This document shows, in pieces, positions 1-8,012 of a stretch of 64,000 nucleotides of DNA. Each line of letters opens with the position of its first letter. Within the stretch, counting starts at the first letter, position 1. This DNA is from DASUPK01 sp963782345 (GTDB taxonomy: Bacteria > Actinomycetota > Thermoleophilia > Solirubrobacterales > 70-9): contig CAWAJF010000010.1 of the NCBI GenBank assembly GCA_963782345.1, forward strand, positions 1 to 64,000. The letters are read 5' to 3'. The notes beneath the pieces were generated by a model that worked only from the letters and a program-made list of their open reading frames with translations, did not search any database and was not told the DNA's origin. The translations under genes were made by a program, and so were the position numbers.

Positions 1-207
1 ACCCGCGGCGGCGGTCGCGAGTCAACGACAAGACTGCCAGTCAGTCACTGAGACTGCCGCGTCATAGCGGCCCCTGCTGATCGAGCGAGACGAGCACCGC
101 GAGGCCGTCGTGCTCCTCGTCGCCAAAAAGCCAGGAGCAATAGCGAGGAGATCCGCAGCCGCAACAGTTCGTGAACACGGAAGGAGACACAAGCTCGACG
201 TCGATCG

Positions 208-1030
208 CTCAGACCTTCAGCGGACCGAGTGAGCAGTCAGGTTCGACCGGGGTATTGTGGCGGTCCCCCACTCGGACCACAGCGTAGTAGACAGCCACCT
301 CGGGAAACCCAAGACCTGAGAGAGGGCGAACGCAACATGGCTCCGCACGGTCCCGATCGTCCAGTCGGTGACGATCTTTGACCGGTCGATTCCCGGCCCT
401 TCGCAGGCGTCGCAGCTCATCGCCGTCGGCAGGGAACCGTCCTCATTGCGGGCGAGATCCACCGGGAGGTGAATGGCGCCCGGGATGTGGCCTGGGCGTC
501 CTGCGCCCTCGGTGGCCCCGGAGGGCCAGAAGCGCTCGCCGGTGAACTCGTTCTCTGACCGCGCGTCGATGAGCGCCGCCTCGGAATCACCGATCAGCGC
601 CTCGACCTCGACCGCCAGACGATCAGCTCGGCTTCGGTCCAGGCGCTTGTAGGCGGAGGATTCGGCTCGGGGGCGGCGGTGCTCCACGAGTAACCGGCCT
701 CAGCCCGTCTGGCGTGGGCCGTCCATCAATCGAATCCGCTAATGGCCCTGGCATCCCATCGGCCAGAACCCAGGGTATGGCGCTAGCCGTAGAAGACGAC
801 GGTGCTCTCAGGCGTGACACCCAACGTCGACAACAAGGCGTCGAGCTCATCGGGATCGATGGGCGTGTAGCCGGGGTGGCGAAGGTCCCCATAGGCGTCC
901 CAGAGGACCGCACCGGGTAGGTGGCCGGCGTCGTAGGCGGCGGCGCCACGTCCACCTGAACCACGTGTACTGATGGATCGTCGAGATGAGCGGCGACCCG
1001 ATCAGGATCGACATGCACGTCCGGGCTCAT
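208..1030 (-). pseudogene. Decayed two-domain rhodanese (thiosulfate sulfurtransferase-like)
   Basis: Rhodaneses move sulfane sulfur from thiosulfate or mercaptopyruvate to an acceptor via a cysteine. The pieces lie in order on the minus strand but in different frames. From 1030 the start reads MSPDVHVDPDRVAAHLDD; near 945-955 the frame shifts to AYDAGHLPGAVLWDAYGD and on to a stop at 783-785; the stretch that normally links the domains is shortened. The second domain (about 217-640) reads ALIDARSENEFTGE and GHIPGAIHLP, then shifts frame again near 290, where the typical ending reads GDRHNTPVE. At the catalytic loop a tryptophan (DWTIG) sits where the family has Cys. With at least three frame changes and the cysteine gone, this is a dead gene, not one sequencing slip. 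Confidence 0.8.
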
Positions 1031-1090
1031 CGGCATGAGTATCCCCCAGGGACCCTCCCCCTTGCGCGAGGACCAGAAGTGCGCCGCACA

Positions 1091-1975
1091 CTAACCAGAC
1101 TCGCAGCCGATTCCGTCCCCGTCCGCGTCGAGGTTGTAGGGGTCGCTTCCAGTGACCTTTACGGGCTTGTTGCTTGCAGGAATCTGATCGCAGTTCAGGT
1201 CTCCCACAACAGGCAGGCAGGGGCTGTATCCGGGGGCGCATTTCCCGCCGCCGCTCGAGCCACCGGCTGATTTCTGGATCGGCTCCGGACGACTAGTGGT
1301 GGCACCGCCCCCGCTGTAGCCGGTACACGGCGAACCCGAGCTCGTTCGGCAGAGCGCGAGCGCGTTGGCGGAGCGAGCGTAGGAGGGATCGCCGCCGAAC
1401 TGAGGTCCGCTTCGGTTGAAGGGGTCGCCGTTGATCGAGGCCGCCCAAACCGGGTGGATCTCGTTCCAACTGTGCTGGGTGTCATCGACCCAGGCGCCGA
1501 GCAGCGTCACCCGAACGCCGACGCTGGGGGCGGGTAGGTGCCCGAAGTCACGAGGCATGAACTCGACCACAAGGAGTCCTTCCTGCTGGCCGTAGTTGCC
1601 CGAGCGGAGCAAGCTCTTGTCGCGAACCGCGATATCGAAGTGAAGGTCCCCGTCATCCTCGTGCTCGCGGATCAGGGCAACACGACCTCTCACCGTCTTG
1701 CAGGGGTTGAGGACCGATAGACGCTCGGGGTGATAGACGCCATTGAGCACTTGCGTTTCCGAGGGGCAGCCAGGGCGACGATGAGCGTGCTTCCGATGCT
1801 TCCTCTTCTTTGCCTTAGACGCGACCGGAGGAACGGTCGGTCCCTGTGAAGTTGAGAGGTGGCCTTCCGTGCTTGAGCTGGTGCTGTTGCTGCCCGAGCC
1901 GCAGCCAGCGACGAAGCACACGAGCCCGACCGCAAGGACGGCGGCCACAACTGCTTCCCCTCGAACACTCCGCAT
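1091..1975 (-). CDS. Secreted lipoprotein with excalibur calcium-binding C-terminus
   Basis: The 294-residue product begins with a lipoprotein signal peptide (hydrophobic residues about 8-24, lipobox VAGC), followed by a Ser/Thr-rich and Lys/Arg/His-rich linker. Residues about 75-185 form a domain with GRVALIREHEDDGDLHFD and a WNEIHPVW segment, a pattern I recognise from uncharacterised actinobacterial OB-fold-like proteins. A Gly/Ser/Pro-rich linker leads to a C-terminal excalibur domain (DLNCDQIP, then DPYNLDADGDGIGCE), a short Ca2+-binding module with two cysteines seen in secreted nucleases and surface proteins. Anchored outside the membrane; function unknown. It stands between two pseudogenes, and two direct repeats lie just upstream of its start. 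Confidence 0.75.
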   Translation of the reverse strand: MRSVRGEAVVAAVLAVGLVCFVAGCGSGSNSTSSSTEGHLSTSQGPTVPPVASKAKKRKHRKHAHRRPGCPSETQVLNGVYHPERLSVLNPCKTVRGRVALIREHEDDGDLHFDIAVRDKSLLRSGNYGQQEGLLVVEFMPRDFGHLPAPSVGVRVTLLGAWVDDTQHSWNEIHPVWAASINGDPFNRSGPQFGGDPSYARSANALALCRTSSGSPCTGYSGGGATTSRPEPIQKSAGGSSGGGKCAPGYSPCLPVVGDLNCDQIPASNKPVKVTGSDPYNLDADGDGIGCESG

Positions 1976-2025
1976 GACCTCCCACCCTAGATCGCTTGAT
2001 TTGAGGAGAGGACGAGCCGTGAGTG

Positions 2026-2104
2026 ACTCCCGATTTCACGCGAAAGGGGTATCCGGTTAGCTGCCCCGCGGGGCACTCCCGCTTTCACGCGTATGGGACA
2101 TCCG
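2026..2104. repeat. Pair of 30-bp imperfect direct repeats
   Basis: Copies at 2026-2055 and 2075-2104 begin ACTCCCG and end ATCCG, with 25 of 30 bases the same and a 49-bp period. They occupy the gap upstream of the lipoprotein gene (start 1975, minus strand). The spacer between them holds a short palindrome, GCCCCGCGGGGC (2063-2074). They could be protein-binding sites for the lipoprotein promoter or residue of a mobile element; I cannot tell which. Confidence 0.5.
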
Positions 2105-2166
2105 AGATGTGACGGCGCTCAGCATGCATCTTTTCTACTCGCTCTGAAGGGCATCACTCAGTTCCG

Positions 2167-3241
2167 TCACCAAGCCTCTCCTAAGCGCAGGACGGCCTCT
2201 ATCTGATCCGGTGTACTGCCTTCCCATTCGATCCAGTACCACTGCCCATCGTCGTCATGCTGAGCGCCGACCTCTTCCAAGCGTTGGGTCGCCTTGATTC
2301 CGGGCTCGGGTGGAATGCCCTTGAGTTCGCCTACCTGGATCCAGAACGAGTCGGTGGGCATGGCGACAATCACCTTGCCCTTGACCCGCACCCGAGGCCC
2401 GGTCTCTAGCCACTTAATCGCCCTGCCATCTGCCGCCGCCCTGGCAAGGAAGGACTCCGCCGGCCCCCGCGCGGCCTCGGGCAGAGATTGCAGATATGTC
2501 TCCTGTCGACCGGTTCACTCGAGGGCTCTGTCTTAGGGATCGGCCGCACCACCAGTCGAGGTACGAAGACCTCAATGTCGGCCTCGTCGGTGAAGTAGCT
2601 CACCTCGAGCCCGAATAGCCGCTGACCTCGAGCGTTCAGGTACTCCATTACTCGCTGCACGCCATCAGGGATCGCCGGTGCAGCGACAACCAACTCGAAA
2701 TCCCCAGTGCGGAGAGTGGAAGCGAGGTCTTCGAGCAGCTTTTCCGTGGCGCTCTCGGGATCCTCGACGTCCGCCGGGAGGAGCTTCTCCTGTATGAGCG
2801 CTCGCAGCTCCGCTGGGTTCCCATCCTGATCGAGGACAACGTTCTGCTCAAATTGCTCGAGGGTGAGACCCCAGAGTGCGGCCGCATAGTCGAGGAGCTG
2901 GGCTACGACCCTGCGCGTGTCTGAATTCCCTTCCTTCTTGACTTCGACGATGCAGAGCCTGCCGTGGTCGTCGAGCAGCACGAGGTCCGCATAGCCGGAG
3001 GCTAGGTCTGCCTCAAAGCCGACGGCCGCACTTGGCCCAATCCGAGGTCGGTGGCCGGAACGAGTTCCGGATGGCTCATCAGCTCCTTGTGCAGCACGGA
3101 TTCCTTCGGAATGCCACCCTCCTTGACCAAGCGCTGAGCGGCCGCCTCCTTCTCTCGATCACCACGAAACGGGCCACCGAGCGAGATTAGCCCAGGAGCT
3201 GCGAGCTCCCGCGTCTTGGACGCTCCTGCTCGCATAGCCAC
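2167..3241 (-). pseudogene. PD-(D/E)XK nuclease-like protein, two frameshifts
   Basis: Three overlapping frames join into one protein. Segment 1 (3241 to about 3030) contains ESVLHKELMSHPELVPATDL. A frame change near 3020-3035 leads into PSAAVGFEADLASGYADLVL, then LCIVEVKK, a typical D...ExK nuclease core (Asp in ADLVLLD, Glu and Lys in VEVKK), then VVAQLLDYAAAL. A second frame change near 2505-2525 leads into ETYLQSLPEAARGPAESFLA and on to the end at 2167 (IEAVLRLGEAW). The rebuilt protein is about 355 residues and resembles the NucS/DUF91-like endonuclease-domain proteins of bacteria, whose targets are mostly unknown. Both joins restore clear coding sense, so the gene was intact recently, or the sequence has two indel errors. 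The exact start is uncertain. Confidence 0.7.
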
Positions 3242-3426
3242 TTGGCGGCTCGCGGGTCGAGCGACTGCTCTCTTGCGCGAATAGCAGCAGCGCCACAGGC
3301 CCCCTCCTTTGGCACATGCTCTGTGTTAGCGCCGAGGATCTATCGGAGTCCCAATGGGATACCCGCGATTAGAGTCCCACATGGATCGTTCCATCTGCCC
3401 CATGGGCCAGGGGCCGATTCATTGGG

Positions 3427-3780
3427 TCAGGTTTTGTCGAGCTCCCTCAAAGGCACTCGGGCGACAGCTTGTGCCGCATAATGGAAGTCGAGACCGCTGT
3501 AGTCGCACCACTCCTTGAAGTCTTGGACGAACGCCTCAAGCAGCGCTTGGCGCCAATTCTGAATGTCTCTCCCAGCCTTTGGGAAGCCTTCCTCGCGAAG
3601 CTGGTGTAGGTAGGCCCCAAACAACGCCTCCTCGATCACGTCCCACCTAGCCAGCAAAGCCGTCTCGCTCGCTTCGGTGGCCTGACCCTCGAGGCGACGC
3701 TTCAGCTCCTCAAATCTGATCTCCTTCTTGAGCTTGTCTAGGTCGGCTTTTTGAAGATCAAACTCCATGGTCTTCCTCAC
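3427..3780 (-). CDS. Hypothetical protein, charged and helical
   Basis: A 117-residue protein with no family I recognise. Its first half is rich in Lys, Glu and Leu in a helical pattern (LQKADLDKLKKEIRFEELKR); the second half has several Trp and aromatic residues. No signal peptide or membrane segment. Its start overlaps the end of the upstream small zinc-finger gene by 23 bp, so the two were probably translated together. Base use is less GC-rich than the core genes of the window, in keeping with an acquired segment. Confidence 0.5.
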   Translation of the reverse strand: MRKTMEFDLQKADLDKLKKEIRFEELKRRLEGQATEASETALLARWDVIEEALFGAYLHQLREEGFPKAGRDIQNWRQALLEAFVQDFKEWCDYSGLDFHYAAQAVARVPLRELDKT

Positions 3781-4006
3781 TCTCGGTGTATTGGGTTAGG
3801 GACCCGGCCAGGGTCGGGTCCGTCGTCTGCCTTGTGCGCTTACGCCGGGCATCAAGGCGTTCAGCGACTGATGAATAAGGAACGGAGCCTCGGGCGCTCA
3901 GAATGGCGCGGAGACGACTCGCCTCCGCTCGACATGCTCCTGAGCAGTGCCTGGCATCAGACCGCATGCCCTCCAACGAGGCGCCGCAGATAACGCAGGC
4001 CCTCAT
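3758..4006 (-). CDS. Small zinc-finger-like protein (CxxC...CxxxC)
   Basis: An 82-residue protein starting MRACVICGASLEGMR and continuing DARHCSGACRAEASR. The CVIC and HCSGAC pairs with following basic residues match the short treble-clef-like modules found in many small proteins on phages and genomic islands. The rest is Arg-rich and probably contacts nucleic acid. It overlaps the 117-residue gene downstream and is the gene closest to the 3' end of tRNA-Arg. I see no convincing ribosome binding site. Function not assigned. Confidence 0.5.
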   Translation of the reverse strand: MRACVICGASLEGMRSDARHCSGACRAEASRLRAILSARGSVPYSSVAERLDARRKRTRQTTDPTLAGSLTQYTESEEDHGV

Positions 4007-4185
4007 CCAGGCCCCCAGTTGGAGGACCCGAGGCCGCTCCTAGGTAAATGAGACCAGGATGAGACCCCCGGGAGGCGGCGATGCGGTGCATAGGCGTGCA
4101 GCGCGGTGTGCGTACTGACGCATTCGCAGGACGGAAACCGTGTAAGCAGGCGCAGAATCCCTGCATTGGATCCTCTAAAACGAAG

Positions 4186-4259
4186 CGCGCCCGACAGGAT
4201 TCGAACCTGTGACCTTCGGTTTCGTAGACCGACGCTCTATCCAACTGAGCTACGGGCGC
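4186..4259 (-). tRNA. tRNA-Arg (anticodon ACG)
   Basis: The minus strand folds into a full cloverleaf: acceptor 5' GCGCCCG pairs with CGGGCGC, discriminator G, anticodon loop CTACGAA (anticodon ACG, read as ICG after deamination) and T-arm ACAGG-TTCGAAT-CCTGT. CCA is not encoded. The 3' end faces the decayed segment 1-4185, the side on which tRNA-targeting elements insert. Confidence 0.95.
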
Positions 4260-4293
4260 GTGCGGGCAACAGCGTAGCGGCGCGGGTCGGGGC

Positions 4294-5019
4294 TCAGACT
4301 CGCTCCCGATCGGCCGCTTCGGCTCGACGCTTCGCTGCGGCCTCCTCGCGTTCGGCGAGCTTGCGCTCGTATTTTTCGAGCGTCTCAGCGGGATTGCGGC
4401 CCGCGTCGACGGGAGGGGCGACCGCGCGAAGCTCGTCCACCAGCCGCTGCGAGAGGCCGGCCGCCGTCTCCGACGGATCCGTCTGACCCGAGGCCGGCTC
4501 GAAGAAGCGGACGCGGATGCGCGGGCGCTGCGGGAAGCGGGCGAGGGCCGGCGTCCCCTCGACCGCCGCACACACCAGGCGCGCCTCCGGGACCTCGAGG
4601 GCGAGGCGGCCGATGCCGCTGCGAGCCCGCAAGCGCCGCCCCACCGAGATCGTGCCCTCCGGGAAGACGCCGATGCAGGAGCCGCGACGAAGCGCCTCGA
4701 TCGCGTTGGCGAGGGCGCCGGCGTCGCCGGCCGCGCGCTCGATCGGGATCTGGCCCATCCCGTCGAGGACCCGGCCCAGGCCCGGCTTGTCCCACAGGGC
4801 GCGCTTGGCGAGGGCGCGGATCTGACGGCGCTTGCGCGCCGCGACGCCGACCGCCAGCGGATCGGTCTGCGAGTCGTGGTTGGCGACGATCAGGGTGGGC
4901 CCGCTCGGGGGGAGCACCTCCAGCCCCTCGACCGCCAGCCGCCCCCAGATCCCCACGATCGGGACGCAAACCGCCATGGCGATTCGATAGGTGAGGGTGA
5001 AGGGCTCGGGTGACCCCAT
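4294..5019 (-). CDS. 1-acyl-sn-glycerol-3-phosphate acyltransferase (PlsC family)
   Basis: Transfers an acyl group to lysophosphatidic acid or a related lysophospholipid at the membrane, a step in phospholipid and triacylglycerol synthesis. The start at 5019 (MGSPEPFTLTYR) gives 241 residues, the usual family length. Visible motifs are the catalytic HX4D in NHDSQTD (His48, Asp53) and the substrate-binding FPEGT (about 120-124). An N-terminal hydrophobic stretch (12-25) fits membrane association. The last 30 residues are a charged coiled-coil tail. The start codon overlaps the stop of the upstream gene by one base (TGATG), so the two are translationally coupled. The precise acyl acceptor cannot be read from sequence. 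Confidence 0.85.
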   Translation of the reverse strand: MGSPEPFTLTYRIAMAVCVPIVGIWGRLAVEGLEVLPPSGPTLIVANHDSQTDPLAVGVAARKRRQIRALAKRALWDKPGLGRVLDGMGQIPIERAAGDAGALANAIEALRRGSCIGVFPEGTISVGRRLRARSGIGRLALEVPEARLVCAAVEGTPALARFPQRPRIRVRFFEPASGQTDPSETAAGLSQRLVDELRAVAPPVDAGRNPAETLEKYERKLAEREEAAAKRRAEAADRERV

Positions 5020-5360
5020 CAAGCGAGCTCCGGGATGTGGCGTTCGAGGTGCTCCGCGATCGTCGCGCGGACCCAGCGCTTCTCCTCCGGGCTCGCCATC
5101 CGGTAGCGGCCGATCAGCATCTTCTGGTCGTCCAGCGGCAGGCCGGCGATCTCCCAGCGCACCGCGAGGCGCTCGAAGAGCATCTCGTTCCTTCGCGCCC
5201 AGACGTCCTCCATCGATGCCGCGTCCCGGCGCGGCGGCTCGCCGATCTTGCGGATCGTCTTCGCGCTCAGCCCCTGGCGGAGCGTGAGCACGTTGCCCTC
5301 GGGGTCCGTGTAGTCGACCGTCTCGACCGGTTCTCGCTCGCGTCGCTTGCCCCTCGCCAT
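5019..5360 (-). CDS. Conserved hypothetical protein, probably co-translated with PlsC
   Basis: A 113-residue soluble, charged protein (MARGKRREREPVETVDYTD at the start, about half helical by composition, ending HLERHIPELA). No signal peptide, membrane helix or known motif. The overlap with the acyltransferase start makes a two-gene operon. It starts 30 bp from the inferred 5' end of the divergent alpha-hydroxy-acid dehydrogenase gene, so the two promoters share a very short region. Function unknown. Confidence 0.65.
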   Translation of the reverse strand: MARGKRREREPVETVDYTDPEGNVLTLRQGLSAKTIRKIGEPPRRDAASMEDVWARRNEMLFERLAVRWEIAGLPLDDQKMLIGRYRMASPEEKRWVRATIAEHLERHIPELA

Positions 5361-5389
5361 GCGTGAAGAATGCCAACTAGGGTTGCGGC

Positions 5390-6454
5390 GTCACCGACCC
5401 GGTCAACATCGCGGACCTCGAGCGGCTGGCCGCCGAGGCGCTGGAGCCAGGCCCGCACGGCTACTTCGCGGGCGGCGCGGGGGACGAGCGAACCCTGCGC
5501 CGGAACGCCGGGGCCTACGAGCGCTGGGAGCTGCGGCCCCGGGTGCTGGTCGACGTGTCGGGCGTCTCCACCCGGGAGACGGTGCTCGGCACCGAGGTCG
5601 AGGCGCCGATCCTGGTCGCCCCTGTCGCCTTCCAGCTCCTCGCCCATCCCGACGGCGAGGCCGGGATGGCCCGGGCGGCCCACGCGGCCGGCACCGTGAT
5701 GTGTCTCTCGAGCCTGACCAGCACCCGGCCCGCCGAGGTCGCCGAGGCCGCGCCGGAGGGGAGGCGGTGGATGCAGGTCTATCTCTTCCGCGACCGCGGC
5801 GTCACCCGCGCGATCGTGGAGGAGGCCGCCGAGGCGGGATACGAAGCGCTGCTCCTGACGGTCGACGCGCCGTATGCGGGCCCCCGGGAGCGCGACCTGC
5901 GCACCGGCTTCCAGGTCCCCGCCGAGATCCGGGCCCCGGCGATCGAGGCCGCGGTAGGGCATCGCAGCCTCACCACGGCCGAGGTCTTCGCACTCGTAGA
6001 TCCTTCCATCACCTGGAAGGATCTCGAGCGGCTCTGCGGCGAGTTCCAGCTGCCGATCCTGGTCAAGGGGCTGATCACGGGCGAGGACGCGGCGCTCGCC
6101 GCCGAGCACGGCGCCGCGGGGGTGGTCGTGTCCAACCACGGCGGCCGTCAGCTGGACAACGCCCCGGCGACGATCGACGCGCTCCCCGAGTGCGTCGAGG
6201 CCGTCGCCGGCCGGATCCCGGTGCTGATCGATGGCGGGATCCGGCGCGGCACCGACGTCGCGGTCGCGCTGGCCCTGGGGGCCGAGGCCGTTCTGGTCGG
6301 CCGCCCGGCGCTCTGGGGGCTCGCCTGGAGCGGGGAGGTCGGAGCGCGGCGCGCGCTCGAGATGCTGATCGACGAGCTGCGCCTCGCCCTCGCGTTGCTG
6401 GGCGCCCCCGAGCCGTCCGCTCTTAGCGCAGATCACGTCCAGCGCCGGGCATAA
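5390..6454 (+). CDS. FMN-dependent alpha-hydroxy-acid dehydrogenase/oxidase (LldD family)
   Basis: Oxidises an L-2-hydroxy acid (lactate, glycolate, mandelate or similar) to the 2-oxo acid using FMN in a TIM barrel. The signature SNHGGRQ (about residues 248-254; the His is the catalytic base), the FMN-binding Lys in ILVKG, and the phosphate-binding GGIRRGTD are all present. Family-like sequence (NIADLERLAAEAL, YFAGGAGDERTLR) begins right after 5390, giving 354 residues, the family length. Yet the codon there is GTC, and no ATG, GTG or TTG occurs in frame between the stop at 5378-5380 and a GTG at 5543, which would remove about 50 conserved residues. Start and activity are therefore uncertain; function by family is secure, substrate is not. 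Confidence 0.8.
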   Translation, partial: VTDPVNIADLERLAAEALEPGPHGYFAGGAGDERTLRRNAGAYERWELRPRVLVDVSGVSTRETVLGTEVEAPILVAPVAFQLLAHPDGEAGMARAAHAAGTVMCLSSLTSTRPAEVAEAAPEGRRWMQVYLFRDRGVTRAIVEEAAEAGYEALLLTVDAPYAGPRERDLRTGFQVPAEIRAPAIEAAVGHRSLTTAEVFALVDPSITWKDLERLCGEFQLPILVKGLITGEDAALAAEHGAAGVVVSNHGGRQLDNAPATIDALPECVEAVAGRIPVLIDGGIRRGTDVAVALALGAEAVLVGRPALWGLAWSGEVGARRALEMLIDELRLALALLGAPEPSALSADHVQRRA

Positions 6455-6476
6455 CGCTCGTTAGCCTGGCCCGCTC

Positions 6477-8012
6477 GTGGCCACCAACGCTCCAAAGCGG
6501 CTTTCGGGATCCGACATGTCGAACCTGCACGCGGAGCGGGGGCCGATCCACGTGCACGTCGGGGCAACGATCATCGTGGAGGGGGCCACCCCCACCTACG
6601 ACCAGCTGGTCGCGCACGTCGAGAAGCGGCTGCTCCTGGTCCCGCAGTTCCGCCAGCGGATCGTGAAGATCCCGCTCGGCATCGAGAACCCCGTCTGGGG
6701 GGACGACCCCCAGTTCGACGTCCGCCGCCACGTGCGCCACGTCTCGGTGCCGCGGCCGGGCCGGCTCGACCAGCTGCGGGACATCGTCGGCCGAGTGATG
6801 TCCGAGCCGCTCGACATGGAGCGCCCTCTCTGGCAGCTCTACATGGTCGAGGGACTGAGCGGCCGGCACGCCTACATCTCCAAGACCCATCACGCCCTGG
6901 TCGACGGCGTGGCGGCGGTGGACGTCGGCACGATCCTGCTCGACACCAGCAAGCGCGGTACCCGGATCAGGGTTCCCGAGAAGCCCTGGGACCCGGACGA
7001 GCCGAGCCCGACGATGCTGCTCACGCAGGCGGCGTCCGAGAGGGTGAGCAGGCCGCTGCGGGCGGCGGGCCGTGCGGCGCGCACTGCGGTCACCACTCCT
7101 GCCCAGACGGCCGCCCGCGTGCTGAGGACCGCCGAGGCGTTCACGAGCCTTGCCTCCGGCGGCCCGAAGGTGCCGAGGAGCCCGCTCAACGTGAGGATCG
7201 GCCGCGACCGCCGCATCGCCTGGGTCCGAACCGACCTCGACCGGCTGAAGCGCGCGCGGGCGATCGCGGCGGGCTCGACCGTGAACGACGTGGTGCTCTC
7301 GGTCGCGGCCGGGGCACTGAGCCGGTTCCTCGAGCGCCGCGGCGACAGGGTCCCGGACTACCTGGTCGCCCTGGTCCCCGTGAGCATCCGCCGGCCGGAC
7401 GAGAAGGGCGAGCTCGGCAACAGGATGTCGACGATCATGGTCCGGCTGCCGCTCTCGGAGCCCGATCCGCGCAAGCGCCTGGAGCGGCTCCGTGACGAGA
7501 CTCGCCGCCTGAAGGAGTCGGACAACGCGCGGGCCGCCTCACTGATCATCGAGGCGACCGGCTGGGCGCCGCCGACGATCAACCGGGTGCTCTCGCGTGG
7601 AATGGCCCGTCCGCTGATCTTCAACCTGGTCGTCTCCAACGTCCCCGGGCCGCAGCAGCCGCTCTACCTACTCGGCCGCCGGATCAAGGAGATCTATCCC
7701 TACGTCCCCCTCTCCCCGCAGAACCACGCGCTCTCGATCGGGATGATCAGCTACGACGGCCGGATCTTCTTCGGCCTGGCGGGAGACCACGACGCGGTGC
7801 CGGACCTCGACGACCTCGCCTCCGCCCTGCGTGAGTCGCTCCGCGAGCAGCCGGTGCCGCGGGCGAAGCCGAAGGCAAGGCTCAAGCCGAAGCAGCCGGC
7901 GGCGAAGAAGAAGGCGCCGGTGAAGAAGAGGCCCGCCGCGAAGAAGGGGGCACCGCCCAAGCGGAGGGGAGCCGCAACGCTCCGGCGGCTGCGCCGCTCT
8001 AGGCGTGGATGA
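6477..8012 (+). CDS. Wax ester synthase / diacylglycerol O-acyltransferase (WS/DGAT)
   Basis: Esterifies a long-chain fatty alcohol or diacylglycerol with acyl-CoA, making storage lipid at the membrane surface. The active-site HHxxxDG is HHALVDG (residues 138-144), near the start is the PLDMERPLW pattern of the family, and near residue 390 the NLVVSNVPGP motif. Length 511 is slightly long because of a C-terminal tail (about residues 460-511) of Lys, Ala, Pro and Arg that may bind polyanions or lipid granules. GTG start, 22 bp after the dehydrogenase gene. The end overlaps the convergent L,D-transpeptidase gene by 14 bp. Such enzymes are typical of lipid-storing actinobacteria. Confidence 0.9.
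   Translation: MATNAPKRLSGSDMSNLHAERGPIHVHVGATIIVEGATPTYDQLVAHVEKRLLLVPQFRQRIVKIPLGIENPVWGDDPQFDVRRHVRHVSVPRPGRLDQLRDIVGRVMSEPLDMERPLWQLYMVEGLSGRHAYISKTHHALVDGVAAVDVGTILLDTSKRGTRIRVPEKPWDPDEPSPTMLLTQAASERVSRPLRAAGRAARTAVTTPAQTAARVLRTAEAFTSLASGGPKVPRSPLNVRIGRDRRIAWVRTDLDRLKRARAIAAGSTVNDVVLSVAAGALSRFLERRGDRVPDYLVALVPVSIRRPDEKGELGNRMSTIMVRLPLSEPDPRKRLERLRDETRRLKESDNARAASLIIEATGWAPPTINRVLSRGMARPLIFNLVVSNVPGPQQPLYLLGRRIKEIYPYVPLSPQNHALSIGMISYDGRIFFGLAGDHDAVPDLDDLASALRESLREQPVPRAKPKARLKPKQPAAKKKAPVKKRPAAKKGAPPKRRGAATLRRLRRSRRG

Noticed and set aside
2026..2104. CRISPR array
   Set aside because: Only two diverged copies with a 19-bp spacer and no cas genes in the window.
4007..4185. Attachment site or integrase remnant next to tRNA-Arg
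   Set aside because: No second copy of the tRNA 3' end and no integrase-like translation were seen in the window.
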